NCBI RefSeq assembly: GCF_003259615.1
Contig: NZ_QLLR01000004.1
Span: forward strand, 124,001-188,000
Source: Pedobacter cryoconitis
GTDB lineage: Bacteria; Bacteroidota; Bacteroidia; Sphingobacteriales; Sphingobacteriaceae
Length of the DNA: 64,000 bases
Reading direction: 5' to 3'
Each line of letters starts with the position of its first letter. Position 1 is the stretch's first letter. Below, in pieces: positions 1 to 8,568 of this stretch. The notes beneath the pieces are model-generated. The model made no database searches. It had not been told where the DNA came from and worked only from the letters and a program-made list of their open reading frames with translations. The translations under genes and the position numbers were made by a program.

Positions 1-90
1 GTTTTAGATGCCGTTAAAACCGGAGAGATCGAAAGCAGCCGTTACGAAAGTTACCTGAGTATGTACCATGGCAATGAAACAAGGGCTTAA
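1..90 (+). CDS. rsgA: RsgA C-terminal fragment (ribosome small-subunit GTPase A)
   Basis: The window opens inside a reading frame that ends with TAA at 88-90. The last 29 residues include GEIESSRYESYLSMY, which resembles the C-terminal helix of RsgA/YjeQ, the circularly permuted GTPase that helps mature the 30S subunit. The GTPase and zinc-binding parts lie outside the window, so the call rests on this tail and on the next genes, since rsgA followed by dtd is a common order in Bacteroidota. The gap to dtd is only 6 bases, so the two are probably co-transcribed. No upstream signals can be judged. Confidence 0.6.
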   Translation, partial: VLDAVKTGEIESSRYESYLSMYHGNETRA

Positions 91-96
91 ACATTC

Positions 97-549
97 ATGA
101 GAGCAGTTATACAAAGAGTTACACAGGCCAGCTGCCAGGTAAATGAAACGATAACCGGTTCCATTGAAAACGGATTGCTCGTTTTATTAGGTATTGAAGA
201 AGCCGACGGACAGGAAGACCTGGAATGGCTTGCTGCCAAAATATTCAATATCCGGATCTTTAGCGATGAACAAGGTCTGATGAATAAATCACTTGCAGAC
301 CTGGATGGAAATATTTTACTGATCAGTCAGTTTACCTTATTTGCAGCAACTAAAAAAGGGAACAGGCCCGGATTTACCAGAGCTGCAAGATCAGATCAGG
401 CTATTCCGCTCTATGAGGCCATGATTAAACAACTCAGCACTTTATCGGGCAAAGCTATACAAACAGGGATTTTTGGGGCAGACATGAAAATCAATTTGGT
501 TAATGACGGGCCGGTAACGATATTAATTGATACTAAAAACAAAGAATAA
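97..549 (+). CDS. dtd: D-aminoacyl-tRNA deacylase
   Basis: A 150-residue cytoplasmic protein of normal Dtd length. Dtd hydrolyses D-amino acids (and glycine mischarged on tRNA-Ala) from tRNAs, recycling the tRNA. The N-terminus MRAVIQRVTQASCQV is the family signature. Two active-site segments are visible: SQFTLFA near residue 77, and NDGPVTILID near the C-terminus, the family's Gly-Pro motif. The stop is directly followed by the ATG of the next gene (TAA at 547-549, ATG at 550), so translation is probably coupled. It appears to be the middle gene of an rsgA-dtd-pyrophosphohydrolase operon. Confidence 0.95.
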   Translation: MRAVIQRVTQASCQVNETITGSIENGLLVLLGIEEADGQEDLEWLAAKIFNIRIFSDEQGLMNKSLADLDGNILLISQFTLFAATKKGNRPGFTRAARSDQAIPLYEAMIKQLSTLSGKAIQTGIFGADMKINLVNDGPVTILIDTKNKE

Positions 550-876
550 ATGACGATACAGGAAGCACAGGATACCGTTGATCAATGGATCAATACTACC
601 GGAATCCGTTATTTCAACGAATTGACCAATACGGCCATATTAATGGAAGAAGTGGGTGAAGTAGCCCGTATTATGTCACGCAAGTACGGCGAGCAATCTT
701 TCAAGAAAAGTGATGAAGCAGTAGACCTTGGCGATGAAATGGCCGATGTCTTATTTGTGCTGATCTGCCTGGCTAACCAAACTGGTATTAACCTGACTGA
801 AGCTATGGAGAAAAACCTGGTGAAAAAGAGTATCAGGGATGCCGACAGGCATAAAAATAATGAGAAGCTGAAATAA
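550..876 (+). CDS. MazG-like nucleotide pyrophosphohydrolase
   Basis: A 108-residue all-alpha protein of the MazG/dUTPase-2 superfamily. Such enzymes hydrolyse (often non-canonical) nucleoside triphosphates to monophosphate and pyrophosphate. The metal-binding pattern is visible: EEVGEVARIM (ExxE type) near residue 33, and DLGDEMADVLFVLICLAN (ExxD type) near residue 60. Its size matches the short single-domain MazG-like proteins, not the two-domain E. coli MazG. It abuts dtd without a gap and is followed by a clear terminator at 883-912, so it is the last gene of the operon. The preferred nucleotide cannot be read from the sequence. Confidence 0.88.
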   Translation: MTIQEAQDTVDQWINTTGIRYFNELTNTAILMEEVGEVARIMSRKYGEQSFKKSDEAVDLGDEMADVLFVLICLANQTGINLTEAMEKNLVKKSIRDADRHKNNEKLK

Positions 877-882
877 GCAACA

Positions 883-912
883 GAGCCAGTTAAAACTGGC
901 TCTTATCTTTTT
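883..912 (+). terminator. Intrinsic terminator after the dtd operon
   Basis: Perfect 8-bp stem (883-890 with 895-902, GAGCCAGT/ACTGGCTC) with a 4-base loop, followed on the plus strand by TTATCTTTTT. It separates the plus-strand operon from the convergent HIT gene, whose stop codon overlaps its end. Confidence 0.85.
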
Positions 913-1303
913 ATAACTGTGCTTTAATTTTCTGAGCTGCTTCCTGCAGCTCTTCCTGCGTAGGATTTAACTTCGCTTTACTAAAGTTCATATCCCCCAC
1001 TGCGTTCATAGGGATCAAATGGATATGTACATGAGGTACTTCCAGACCAATAACGGCCATTCCTACTTTTACACATGGAAAAGCTTTCTTTAGCGCTACC
1101 GCTACAATCTTTGCAAATAAGGTAAGTCCGAAATAACTTTCTTCGTCCATATCAAATATATAATCAATTTCCTTTTTAGGGATTACCAGTACATGCCCCA
1201 TCGTTAAAGGACTAACATCTAAAAACGCCATAAATTCTGTCGTTTCGGCTACTACATGTGCGGGAATTTCTCCGGCTACGATCTTGGAAAATATACTTGA
1301 CAT
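911..1303 (-). CDS. HIT family nucleotide hydrolase/transferase
   Basis: A 130-residue histidine-triad protein. The catalytic triad HVHIHLIP is near residue 93, and the N-terminus (SIFSKIVAGEIPAHVVAE) is the usual HIT start, in which the bound nucleotide is contacted. HIT proteins of this class (Hint/HinT-like) hydrolyse AMP-lysine or other adenosine phosphoramidates; the true substrate is unknown. The usual zinc-binding N-terminal cysteines of Hint proteins are absent. It lies 9 bases downstream of greA on the same strand, so greA-HIT is probably one transcript, a pairing often seen in Bacteroidota. Confidence 0.92.
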   Translation of the reverse strand: MSSIFSKIVAGEIPAHVVAETTEFMAFLDVSPLTMGHVLVIPKKEIDYIFDMDEESYFGLTLFAKIVAVALKKAFPCVKVGMAVIGLEVPHVHIHLIPMNAVGDMNFSKAKLNPTQEELQEAAQKIKAQL

Positions 1304-1312
1304 ATAAAATGA

Positions 1313-1786
1313 TTATCTGGTGATTTCTAATATTTCAAATTCGATTTTACCTGCAGGAACTTCAATCTCAGTTTTGTCCCCTACCGATTTACCTAATAAA
1401 CCTTGTGCAATCGGAGACTTCACAGAGATCTTTCCGATTTTAAGATCAGCTTCAGTTTCCGCAACCAGCTGGTAGCTCATTGTTGCACCGTTTTTTAAGT
1501 TCTTTATTTTAACGATCGATAAAGCCAGCACTTTAGTCAGGTCTAATTTCGATTCATCAATTAATCTTGCTGATGCAAGCGTAGTTTTTAATTTAGATAT
1601 TTTTGCTTCATGCAGACCTTGTGCTTCCTTAGCAGCATCGTACTCCGCATTTTCAGATAGATCGCCTTTATCTCTTGCTTCAGCTATAGCTTTAGAGATC
1701 AATTGTCTCCCTGTAGTCGTTAAGTAATGTACTTCTTCTTTTAGCTTATCCAACCCTTCCTGAGTGTAGTATGTTACCTCTGTCAT
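1313..1786 (-). CDS. greA: Transcription elongation factor GreA
   Basis: 157 residues, the normal GreA length. GreA enters the secondary channel of RNA polymerase and stimulates cleavage of backtracked RNA. The N-terminal coiled-coil carries the tip acidic residues in the segment EARDKGDLSENAEYDAAKEA (about residues 36-55); the C-terminal FKBP-like domain ends with the typical GxSVGDxxEIxVPAG pattern. The start MTEVTYYTQEGLDKLKEEV is the family start. It is transcribed away from the M1 peptidase gene, with 331 bases between the two start codons. Confidence 0.95.
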   Translation of the reverse strand: MTEVTYYTQEGLDKLKEEVHYLTTTGRQLISKAIAEARDKGDLSENAEYDAAKEAQGLHEAKISKLKTTLASARLIDESKLDLTKVLALSIVKIKNLKNGATMSYQLVAETEADLKIGKISVKSPIAQGLLGKSVGDKTEIEVPAGKIEFEILEITR

Positions 1787-2117
1787 AGCTTAATTTATTA
1801 TTTGTAAAACCTTTAAAATACAAACAAGACTATACTGGCAATAAGCCCACATAGTCTTGCTTCAATTAAAACGAAGATAACAGGCAATTCTTACAAAAGC
1901 AAATCTTTTGATTTGAATTGTTTGCAAAGGCCTTAAAGCCCCCTTTAATATTTAGCTAATAACTTGTTTACAGGGTGAAAACGATTACTTTTGAAAATCT
2001 GCCTGAATTCAGCTATCTGGCTCAACCCTGTTTAAATTTGGAAAATAAAATTCAAACAGGTCTTAAAACAGGGGAGTAACTGAATTCAGACAGGTATTGA
2101 ACGAATTATAAAAAAAT
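1787..2117. other. Divergent intergenic region greA / M1 peptidase
   Basis: 331 bases without a convincing gene. The half near greA is AT-rich and must hold its promoter, but no clear consensus was found. The half near the peptidase gene has a hairpin (2027-2060), TAAATTTG at 2033-2040 (fits TAnnTTTG, but lies inside the hairpin), and the 10-bp palindrome CTGAATTCAG at both 2003-2012 and 2080-2089, so the hairpin sits inside a looser outer dyad. A leader of about 70 bases would follow if TAAATTTG is the -7 box. Confidence 0.5.
2027..2060. repeat. Palindromic element with GTTTAAATTT-type ends
   Basis: Two 13-base arms (CCTGTTTAAATTT at 2027-2039; AAATTCAAACAGG at 2048-2060) pair with one mismatch around an 8-base loop. 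The arm resembles those at 22274-22313 and 36720-36878, so it may belong to a dispersed palindrome family. An alternative is a leader hairpin of the M1 peptidase mRNA. Confidence 0.6.
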
Positions 2118-3998
2118 ATGATGCACAAAAACATTTTCAAGATAGCTACGCTATTTTTATTGGGAGCCGTTACTACGCAGGCCCAGGAACTGTACATGCC
2201 ACGGAATATCAAAGCAGCGTTCGCTAACGGCACACGTGCGCTGGATGGCAAACCTGGAAAAAACTACTGGCAGAATAAAGGGAAGTACGATATGACGATC
2301 ACGGTCACGCCAAATGACAAATTAGTCAAAGGAACGGAAACCATTACCTATACGAACCATAGTCCGGATACACTGAAGAAAATAACGATGAGGTTTGTTA
2401 ATAACATGCACAAACCAGAAGCCCCAAGAGCAGGTTATGTCAGCAAAGACTATTTAACCACAGGACTGGACATCAGTTTATTTACGGTGGATGGCCAGAG
2501 TTACAACGTGGACAGTAAAGACTGGGGCACGACCTCAGACATTAAACTGAAAAGCGCTTTAGGCCCGGGCAAAACGGCAACTTTTAAAATCAACTGGAGT
2601 TATCCTTTGTCAAAAGTAAGCGGCAGAGAAGGCCAGATCGATAGTACTACTTTTTTCGTAGCCTATGCTTTCCCAAGAGTTTCAGTTTATGATGATTACA
2701 ATGGATGGGATAAAATTCCGCATACCGACAGAACTGAATTCTATAATGATTTCAATGATTACCTGTTAACGGTGAAAGCGCCTAAAAACTACGTAGTATG
2801 GGCCACGGGCGATTTAAAAAACCCGAACGAGGTGTTACAAACTAAATTCGCAGAGAAGCTTAAAAAGTCTTATACTAGTGAAGAAGTTGTGTCTATTGCG
2901 AAGGCGCAGGAAATGGCAAATGGTGAAGTGACTAAACAGAACGAATGGAATTCATGGAAATTTTCTGCAGATCATATTACCGATGTAACCTTTGCCCTGA
3001 GCAATCATTATTTGTGGGATGCAGGAAGCGTAGTCGTGGACAAAAAAACCGGCAGAAGAACAAGTGTACAATCTGCTTATGATAGCAAGGCGGAAGATTT
3101 TTCTCATGCCGCAACCTGGACTAAACTGGCTTTAGACTGGTTTTCAAATAACTGGCCGGGTGTTCCTTACCCATTCTCAAAAATGACAGCGGTACAGGGT
3201 TTTGCGGATATGGAGTTCCCGATGATGGTGAATGACAGCAGCACACCAGATATGGAATTCAGCCAGTTTGTACTGAACCATGAAATTGCGCATACTTATT
3301 TCCCTTTTTACATGGGCACGAATGAAACCCGTTATGCACACATGGATGAAGGCTGGGCAACGACTTTAGAATACCTGATCGGTCAGCAGCAACTTGGCAA
3401 AGAGAAAGCAGATCAGAATTACAAGAAATTCAGAGTAGAAAGATGGATTAAAGACCCTTCTACAGAAGAGGATCAGCCAATTATTACTTTATCTACCCAG
3501 GTATCAGGTTCAGGTTACGGCAATAACGCTTACGTGAAGCCTTCGCTGGCTTACCTGGCTTTAAAAGATATGTTCGGGGATGTATTGTTCAAGAAATACC
3601 TGCATGCTTATATGGATCGCTGGAATGGAAAACACCCTATTCCATGGGATTTTTTCAATACGATCAATGACGTTTCCAAGCAAGACTTAAACTGGTTCTG
3701 GAACAATTGGTTCTTCAGCAATAACTATATTGATCTGGCGATTGATAAAGTAACGATCAAAGGAATGACTTATAATATCTCTATTCAAAACAATGGTGGT
3801 TTTGCAATACCTTTTGATATTAAAGTTACCTATGCAGACGGAACAACTCATGTGATACATGAAACTCCGGCTGTGTGGAAATTCAACCAGAAAGCGATTA
3901 ATATTCAATTTACTGCAGACAAACCAGTGACCTCCATGGTGCTGGATGGTGGTATTTATATGGATGCTAAACCATCAGACAATAGCTGGAATAAATAA
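2118..3998 (+). CDS. Exported M1 family metallopeptidase
   Basis: 626 residues with a signal peptide (about residues 1-23, ending TTQAQ). The gluzincin motif HEIAH is at residues 388-392, with the third zinc ligand E411 after exactly 18 residues (DEGWA), as in M1 aminopeptidases. The usual GAMEN substrate motif is replaced by GFADMEFPMM a little upstream, so the N-terminal amine recognition may differ from classic aminopeptidases. It probably acts in the periplasm on peptides. Residues 45-150 look like the M1 N-terminal beta domain; there is no C-terminal sorting domain. Two adjacent ATGs (2118, 2121) could start it. It stands alone, with a terminator at 4011-4044. Confidence 0.9.
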   Translation: MMHKNIFKIATLFLLGAVTTQAQELYMPRNIKAAFANGTRALDGKPGKNYWQNKGKYDMTITVTPNDKLVKGTETITYTNHSPDTLKKITMRFVNNMHKPEAPRAGYVSKDYLTTGLDISLFTVDGQSYNVDSKDWGTTSDIKLKSALGPGKTATFKINWSYPLSKVSGREGQIDSTTFFVAYAFPRVSVYDDYNGWDKIPHTDRTEFYNDFNDYLLTVKAPKNYVVWATGDLKNPNEVLQTKFAEKLKKSYTSEEVVSIAKAQEMANGEVTKQNEWNSWKFSADHITDVTFALSNHYLWDAGSVVVDKKTGRRTSVQSAYDSKAEDFSHAATWTKLALDWFSNNWPGVPYPFSKMTAVQGFADMEFPMMVNDSSTPDMEFSQFVLNHEIAHTYFPFYMGTNETRYAHMDEGWATTLEYLIGQQQLGKEKADQNYKKFRVERWIKDPSTEEDQPIITLSTQVSGSGYGNNAYVKPSLAYLALKDMFGDVLFKKYLHAYMDRWNGKHPIPWDFFNTINDVSKQDLNWFWNNWFFSNNYIDLAIDKVTIKGMTYNISIQNNGGFAIPFDIKVTYADGTTHVIHETPAVWKFNQKAINIQFTADKPVTSMVLDGGIYMDAKPSDNSWNK

Positions 3999-4010
3999 AT
4001 TACTTAGCAT

Positions 4011-4044
4011 AAAGCCCTGCTACCAGCGTAGCAGGGCTTTTTAT
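4011..4044. terminator. Bidirectional terminator
   Basis: Stem AAAGCCCTGCTA / TAGCAGGGCTTT around a short loop (4011-4040), with A-rich sequence on one side and TTTTTATATTTT on the other. It serves the plus-strand peptidase gene. The convergent DUF3999 gene ends on its edge (stop at 4041-4043). Confidence 0.88.
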
Positions 4045-5273
4045 ATTTTATCTCTTTTGCTTACTTCCTGCGTCATTCTGAATGTCAGGAAACCCAGTAA
4101 AGCAGCCACCACAATGATTGCCGCCCAGATAACCCAGCCCGGAATGCCAGCTGCTTTTACCACCTTACTTTTCTCTGGTATCTTTTGATACAAAGGATTT
4201 GCAGAAATCAACTGATAATTCAGCGGTTTTAACTCCTGTTGTAAACTATCCCCAAAAAACTTCAAATCATAATCTGGCGCATTTGCTTTTGCATCCCCGA
4301 ATAAAATCGCATAGTCCTGTCCTTTTTCAAGGTAACTGATCAGACTCTGACTCAGCTGATAGCCATTAACTTTATTCAACACTAAAGGTGGATTGTCGCC
4401 ATTTACAATTTCAAGTTCTAAATGGTTTGTTTTAGCTGACAAGTACAGATTAGGAATCGCCGGGGTACTAATAAAAGTATCTGCAACCAATGTTTTCTCT
4501 TTTTGATGTACTGCATATACCCTGATGTTCCGTTTATAATACTTTTGTCCGGCAATTTCCAGGTGCAGTTTATTCAATTGATAAGGTACATTAAAACGTA
4601 CCGTTATATAGCTTACCTGTGCACTATCCCGCTGCTGAATCAAAGGCTTTTTAAGTTGAACATAAACAGGCGGGATACTTTGCTGCCTGTAAATACCTGC
4701 CTGAAGTATCGCTACCGGTTCTTTATTTTCATTGTTAATCTGTATCCGGAGATACCGGTAAGAACTGGAAGGAAAATTCAGCTGCTGCCGATAAGTCCCA
4801 TTTCCCGGCTCATCAGTAACAGCTTCTTCTAAAGATATGTTCTCTTTGATCGCATACCATTTTTTAAGATCGTCGCTCCCTGATAAGTTCACGTTTCTTT
4901 TCACAGAAGCATTGCGCAACTGTAAACTCAACTGGTTAATGGTCAGGTGAGCCGCGTTCTCCACAATAAAGGTGGTCACCGTATCTATTTCCGCCAATGC
5001 TTTTAACCTCGGAAAGGCGATGAAACTCCGCTGATCTTTAAAAACCAATTGATTTCCAAAAATATAAGGGGAAAACTGTTTCTTCTGATTCAGTATCCGG
5101 ACATCACCAAGATTTGCCTGGGCACCAGCAATTAGTTCAGGGCTTAAATCAACCCTGTAAAATCCATCCGCTTCTACTTTTGGCAATACCGCCTGGTACT
5201 TGAATGTTTGCTGTGCGAATACACAGGAAACACTCAGTAAAAGGGTTAATGTTAAAAAAAACTGTTTATTCAT
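4041..5273 (-). CDS. DUF3999-like exported protein with C-terminal membrane anchor
   Basis: 410 residues from the preferred start at 5273 (an in-frame ATG at 5297 would add 8 residues and spoil the signal peptide). The signal peptide MNKQFFLTLTLLLSVSCVFA is followed by a beta-rich, probably galactose-binding-like exported region, and one transmembrane segment near the C-terminus (WVIWAAIIVVAALLGFLTF) before a short basic tail. This is the layout of DUF3999 proteins, typically encoded beside DUF2339 membrane proteins as here. The start overlaps the upstream stop by 8 bases, so the pair is translationally coupled. Function unknown; a cell-envelope role with the DUF2339 partner is an inference. 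Confidence 0.75.
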   Translation of the reverse strand: MNKQFFLTLTLLLSVSCVFAQQTFKYQAVLPKVEADGFYRVDLSPELIAGAQANLGDVRILNQKKQFSPYIFGNQLVFKDQRSFIAFPRLKALAEIDTVTTFIVENAAHLTINQLSLQLRNASVKRNVNLSGSDDLKKWYAIKENISLEEAVTDEPGNGTYRQQLNFPSSSYRYLRIQINNENKEPVAILQAGIYRQQSIPPVYVQLKKPLIQQRDSAQVSYITVRFNVPYQLNKLHLEIAGQKYYKRNIRVYAVHQKEKTLVADTFISTPAIPNLYLSAKTNHLELEIVNGDNPPLVLNKVNGYQLSQSLISYLEKGQDYAILFGDAKANAPDYDLKFFGDSLQQELKPLNYQLISANPLYQKIPEKSKVVKAAGIPGWVIWAAIIVVAALLGFLTFRMTQEVSKRDKI

Positions 5274-7746
5274 CTTTATGGGGTTCATCTGCGGCAATAA
5301 TTTTTTTAACCTTTTGGTACATAAATGAAATGATCAGCAGTATTACACCCAGGAAGAAGAATGCTGCTATTTTACCTGCAGGCGGGATATTGCTGATGTC
5401 AAATATAAATAGCTTCAGTAAAGTAAGTGCAAACAGACTTAATGAAATAATCCTGAGGGTAAGGTACTTGTAACGCATCCCCAGCCACATCATCGCAAAT
5501 GATAATAATCCCCATAATACAGGAAGACCTGTTTTGATATAAATCGTCTCTACATGGCTGATTGGATTGGTAGCTGAATAAAACAACCTGTTACTGATTA
5601 AGCTGACTTCCAGACTTAAGAACAGGACAATTGAACCTGCTAAAGCCCAGGTTGCCATTTTCCTCAGCGTTTCTGGCAGTAAGGTTCTGGCGATCTGAAT
5701 CAGCTTAAAGAATAACAGCCCGATAAATACCGCGCAGACCCAATGGGCTATAAAATGAAATGGCGCAATCTCCTGCTGCACAAGGATAGCTTCCTGCAGA
5801 TCGAAAAATCCGACCATAAAAAACAGATAGATTACGATACAGGTGCTGATCAGGACAGTGCTTATCCTCCAGTCTAACCGGAGCGCTTCTAGTTTTTTAG
5901 CTAAGAACAGATACAGATAAAGGAATACGGAGACATATAAAATTACGTACAAACTGTTCAAAGAAGTTTGCGGGAACCGGTTGGAGAACTGATGGTTAAC
6001 TTCCAGCAGTCCGCTTAAAAACAGCAGTATTATAGCTGCATATTTAATAAATACCGGATTTAGGATGTCATCCTTAGGAGTTTCTCCTTCAACCTCTGGT
6101 TTTTGATAAAGAGCGTATAACAGATAAGAACTGAGTGCAGCAAATAGTGTCGTAATAAATCCTTTGTTGATCAGTACAGGAACTGATATTTTCGAATCCC
6201 CATAAATTGTTGCCCAGTCCATGAACAGACTTAAGAGCATTAATGCCCAGATGATTTGTGAGGCCAGCTGCATTAAATAGATATGTGATTTTTTATAAAG
6301 CCAGTAAAGCAGTACGGTTTCCGCTGCCCAGAATAACGTGATATAATGACCATGCAATTGAATTGGCCCGGCAACGGATATAAAGGTGAGGGTAATCCCA
6401 ATCAGCAGGTAAAGTACGTTGGTATCCACTTTTTTATTCCTGAACAGCAGGTAAGATAATAGCAGGTTGATTACCGCTAAACTTATTGCAAAAAGCCCTC
6501 TGAATTGTTCCTGGTGCATTCCTGTGAGCAGGAATAGCCCTGCACCAAAGTATAATGCTGTATTACACAACAGGATGGTAAAATCAGAGCCGATAAATGT
6601 TTTATTTTCCCTGACGTTATAGGCTACATTGATCCCAAAGAATAGCAGGTATAAAATGCTGGCGTATAAAAATCCAATCCCATAACTTGCAACTGGCATG
6701 CTGAACAGACTTGCTGAAAACATGAGTATGGTGAGTACAAAGGTTGAAACATTGAGGAAACGCCACGATTTACGGTAAGCAATCACCAGCAGCCCTGCAT
6801 TCAGGATCACCAGGTAAATAAATAAACCGTGATAATTGGCGTGCCCGGTGCTCACCATTAATGGACTGGTTAAACCGCCCACTAATGCAATAACAGCCAC
6901 TTCCTGCCGATCGTAGAGCAGCGAAAGGGCGACGGCAAAACAGGTTATTCCAATCAGGATAATAAAGGATGTGGTTTGATTAAACAGCTGAAACTGGTGA
7001 AAGGCGAGCGTAATGGTAAAGTATAAAACAGCGATCCCTCCGCCAACTAAAACAGAGCTGAATGCTTTGTAAGAATTACGGAGCCAGTGGGCGATGCCGA
7101 TTAAGATCCCTCCACAAAGTACGCCAATACCAACGCGGCCTACCGGACCGATCCAGTTGCTGTCAATAGCAAATTTCACAAAGTAACCGATAGCGAGTAC
7201 CAGTATGGCAATCCCGATTTTGTTGATTAAATTCTCTCCAATGAATTTCTCCAGATCTGGGTGTTTTTCAAAGAAGGAAAGCTCCGGTTCTGCAGGTTCG
7301 CGGTGAATAGTTTGCTGAATTGACTGAGGGGCATTTTCTTCGGCTAAAAGTTCAAAAACATTAACCTGTGTATCGTCAATAACTTCTGGTCTTGTCGTTT
7401 CTTCTGGAACAATTGCTTCCGTAGATTCTTCTTTAACGGGCTCAGGGATGGAGTCGCGTACAGGATCAGGGTTAAGATCTTTCGTAGTTTTATAGGGTGG
7501 CGGAACAAATGGAATTGCTGGTGCCTGAAATTGCGTTGTCCCCCAGTCTACCGGCCGCATTTCTTGTGGTTCTGGCTCTGCGGCTGTATTTTCTGGTGGA
7601 ACATAACCGGGTCTGCTTTGCTTTAACAGCTCCTGAAATTCAAAAATCCGGTATTCAAGCCGCCCGACTCTATCGTTCAGACTGCTTTTAGTGGTGGCAA
7701 TCATTATAATGATAACAACCAGTAAGATGATGTAAAGAAACTCCAT
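5266..7746 (-). CDS. DUF2339 multi-pass membrane protein
   Basis: 826 residues. One N-terminal transmembrane helix is followed by a coiled-coil start (SLNDRVGRLEYRIFEFQELL) and an acidic, proline-rich linker (about residues 45-155). The rest is a long series of hydrophobic helices, some twenty or more, up to the C-terminus. This matches the DUF2339 family of predicted inner-membrane proteins, whose function is unestablished. It forms an operon with the DUF3999 gene (8-base overlap). The N-terminal linker is rich in PEP/EET repeats, which suggests an extended cytoplasmic or periplasmic spacer. No catalytic motif was recognised. Confidence 0.82.
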   Translation of the reverse strand: MEFLYIILLVVIIIMIATTKSSLNDRVGRLEYRIFEFQELLKQSRPGYVPPENTAAEPEPQEMRPVDWGTTQFQAPAIPFVPPPYKTTKDLNPDPVRDSIPEPVKEESTEAIVPEETTRPEVIDDTQVNVFELLAEENAPQSIQQTIHREPAEPELSFFEKHPDLEKFIGENLINKIGIAILVLAIGYFVKFAIDSNWIGPVGRVGIGVLCGGILIGIAHWLRNSYKAFSSVLVGGGIAVLYFTITLAFHQFQLFNQTTSFIILIGITCFAVALSLLYDRQEVAVIALVGGLTSPLMVSTGHANYHGLFIYLVILNAGLLVIAYRKSWRFLNVSTFVLTILMFSASLFSMPVASYGIGFLYASILYLLFFGINVAYNVRENKTFIGSDFTILLCNTALYFGAGLFLLTGMHQEQFRGLFAISLAVINLLLSYLLFRNKKVDTNVLYLLIGITLTFISVAGPIQLHGHYITLFWAAETVLLYWLYKKSHIYLMQLASQIIWALMLLSLFMDWATIYGDSKISVPVLINKGFITTLFAALSSYLLYALYQKPEVEGETPKDDILNPVFIKYAAIILLFLSGLLEVNHQFSNRFPQTSLNSLYVILYVSVFLYLYLFLAKKLEALRLDWRISTVLISTCIVIYLFFMVGFFDLQEAILVQQEIAPFHFIAHWVCAVFIGLLFFKLIQIARTLLPETLRKMATWALAGSIVLFLSLEVSLISNRLFYSATNPISHVETIYIKTGLPVLWGLLSFAMMWLGMRYKYLTLRIISLSLFALTLLKLFIFDISNIPPAGKIAAFFFLGVILLIISFMYQKVKKIIAADEPHKDE

Positions 7747-7906
7747 GAATGATGCGTTTGTTGATAAAGATAATTTTAATTTCTGTTCGCAGGCATAAAC
7801 AACGCGTAATCAGCAGAGAAATAAGTGATTGTTAAAGTTTAGTTACTATAAAAGCATGAACTATGTTCCTATAAAATACCTAAGTTTAGAAGTAAATTAT
7901 TAAATA

Positions 7907-8488
7907 ATGGAGAGTCCGGATACCTACTATGCCAGTCTATTTCAGTTGTTCAATTCCATTCACTTAATCAGCGGGGAATTTAAAGAAGCTATAATCAGTA
8001 ATAGTGAAGTCATTCCTGTAAAAAAGAAAACAATATTACTTGAAGCAGGAAACCGGAGCAACAGGATTTATTTTGTTGCGAAGGGAATGGCGCGGGTATA
8101 TTACCTGGATAAAGAAGGGAAAGAAACGACCACCTGGATTTTAGTGGAGAATGAATTGCTAATTTCCGTTTTTAGCTTTTTTACCGGACAACCAAGTTTT
8201 GAATATATAGAAACATTAGAAGATTGTATTCTTATCGAATTACAAAGAGAAAAAGTTGATCAATTGTATGAGCGATTTATGGAGTTCAATTTTATTGGCC
8301 GTAAGCTTACGGAGCACTATTATATCCGCAATGAAATACAAGCTAATAATCTCAGGATGTTAAGTGCAAAACAACGTTATGAGCAATTGATAACCCATCA
8401 CCCAACTCTAATCAATAGAGTACCACTCGGGTATATAGCGTCTTATTTAGGTATATCACAAGAAACATTAAGCCGGATCAGAAAGTAA
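7907..8488 (+). CDS. Crp/Fnr family transcriptional regulator
   Basis: 193 residues. Residues about 25-125 read as a cyclic-nucleotide-binding-type beta barrel (KKKTILLEAGNRSNRIYFVA, then GKETTTWILVENELLISVFSF), with no clear cAMP phosphate-binding RxS motif. A long helix and a short winged helix-turn-helix follow (IASYLGISQETLSRIRK at the very end). This short form, ending right after the recognition helix, is common in Bacteroidota and often of unknown ligand. The next gene starts 80 bases downstream across two inverted repeats (8504-8560), so the regulator may control the lipoprotein gene. A TAAGTTTA sequence upstream resembles the -7 box. Confidence 0.85.
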   Translation: MESPDTYYASLFQLFNSIHLISGEFKEAIISNSEVIPVKKKTILLEAGNRSNRIYFVAKGMARVYYLDKEGKETTTWILVENELLISVFSFFTGQPSFEYIETLEDCILIELQREKVDQLYERFMEFNFIGRKLTEHYYIRNEIQANNLRMLSAKQRYEQLITHHPTLINRVPLGYIASYLGISQETLSRIRK

Positions 8489-8503
8489 AGCTGATTTTTT
8501 GAT

Positions 8504-8560
8504 AAATGTCAAAAATATATCAGGCATGACATTTTAGTTTTACTAAGTAATTAAAACTAA
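8504..8560. promoter_or_regulatory. Two inverted repeats before the 501-residue lipoprotein gene
   Basis: AAATGTCA (8504-8511) pairs with TGACATTT (8527-8534), and TTAGTTTTA (8534-8542) pairs with TAAAACTAA (8552-8560). Both dyads are perfect and share one base. They fill the 80-base gap between the regulator stop and the lipoprotein start. They could be operator sites, or hairpins modulating read-through; there is no T-run for a standard terminator. Confidence 0.45.
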
Positions 8561-8568
8561 GATATGCC

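Noticed and set aside
2063..2251. 62-residue minus-strand frame at the start of the M1 peptidase gene
   Set aside because: It is antisense to the signal-peptide region and its sequence has no recognisable protein features.
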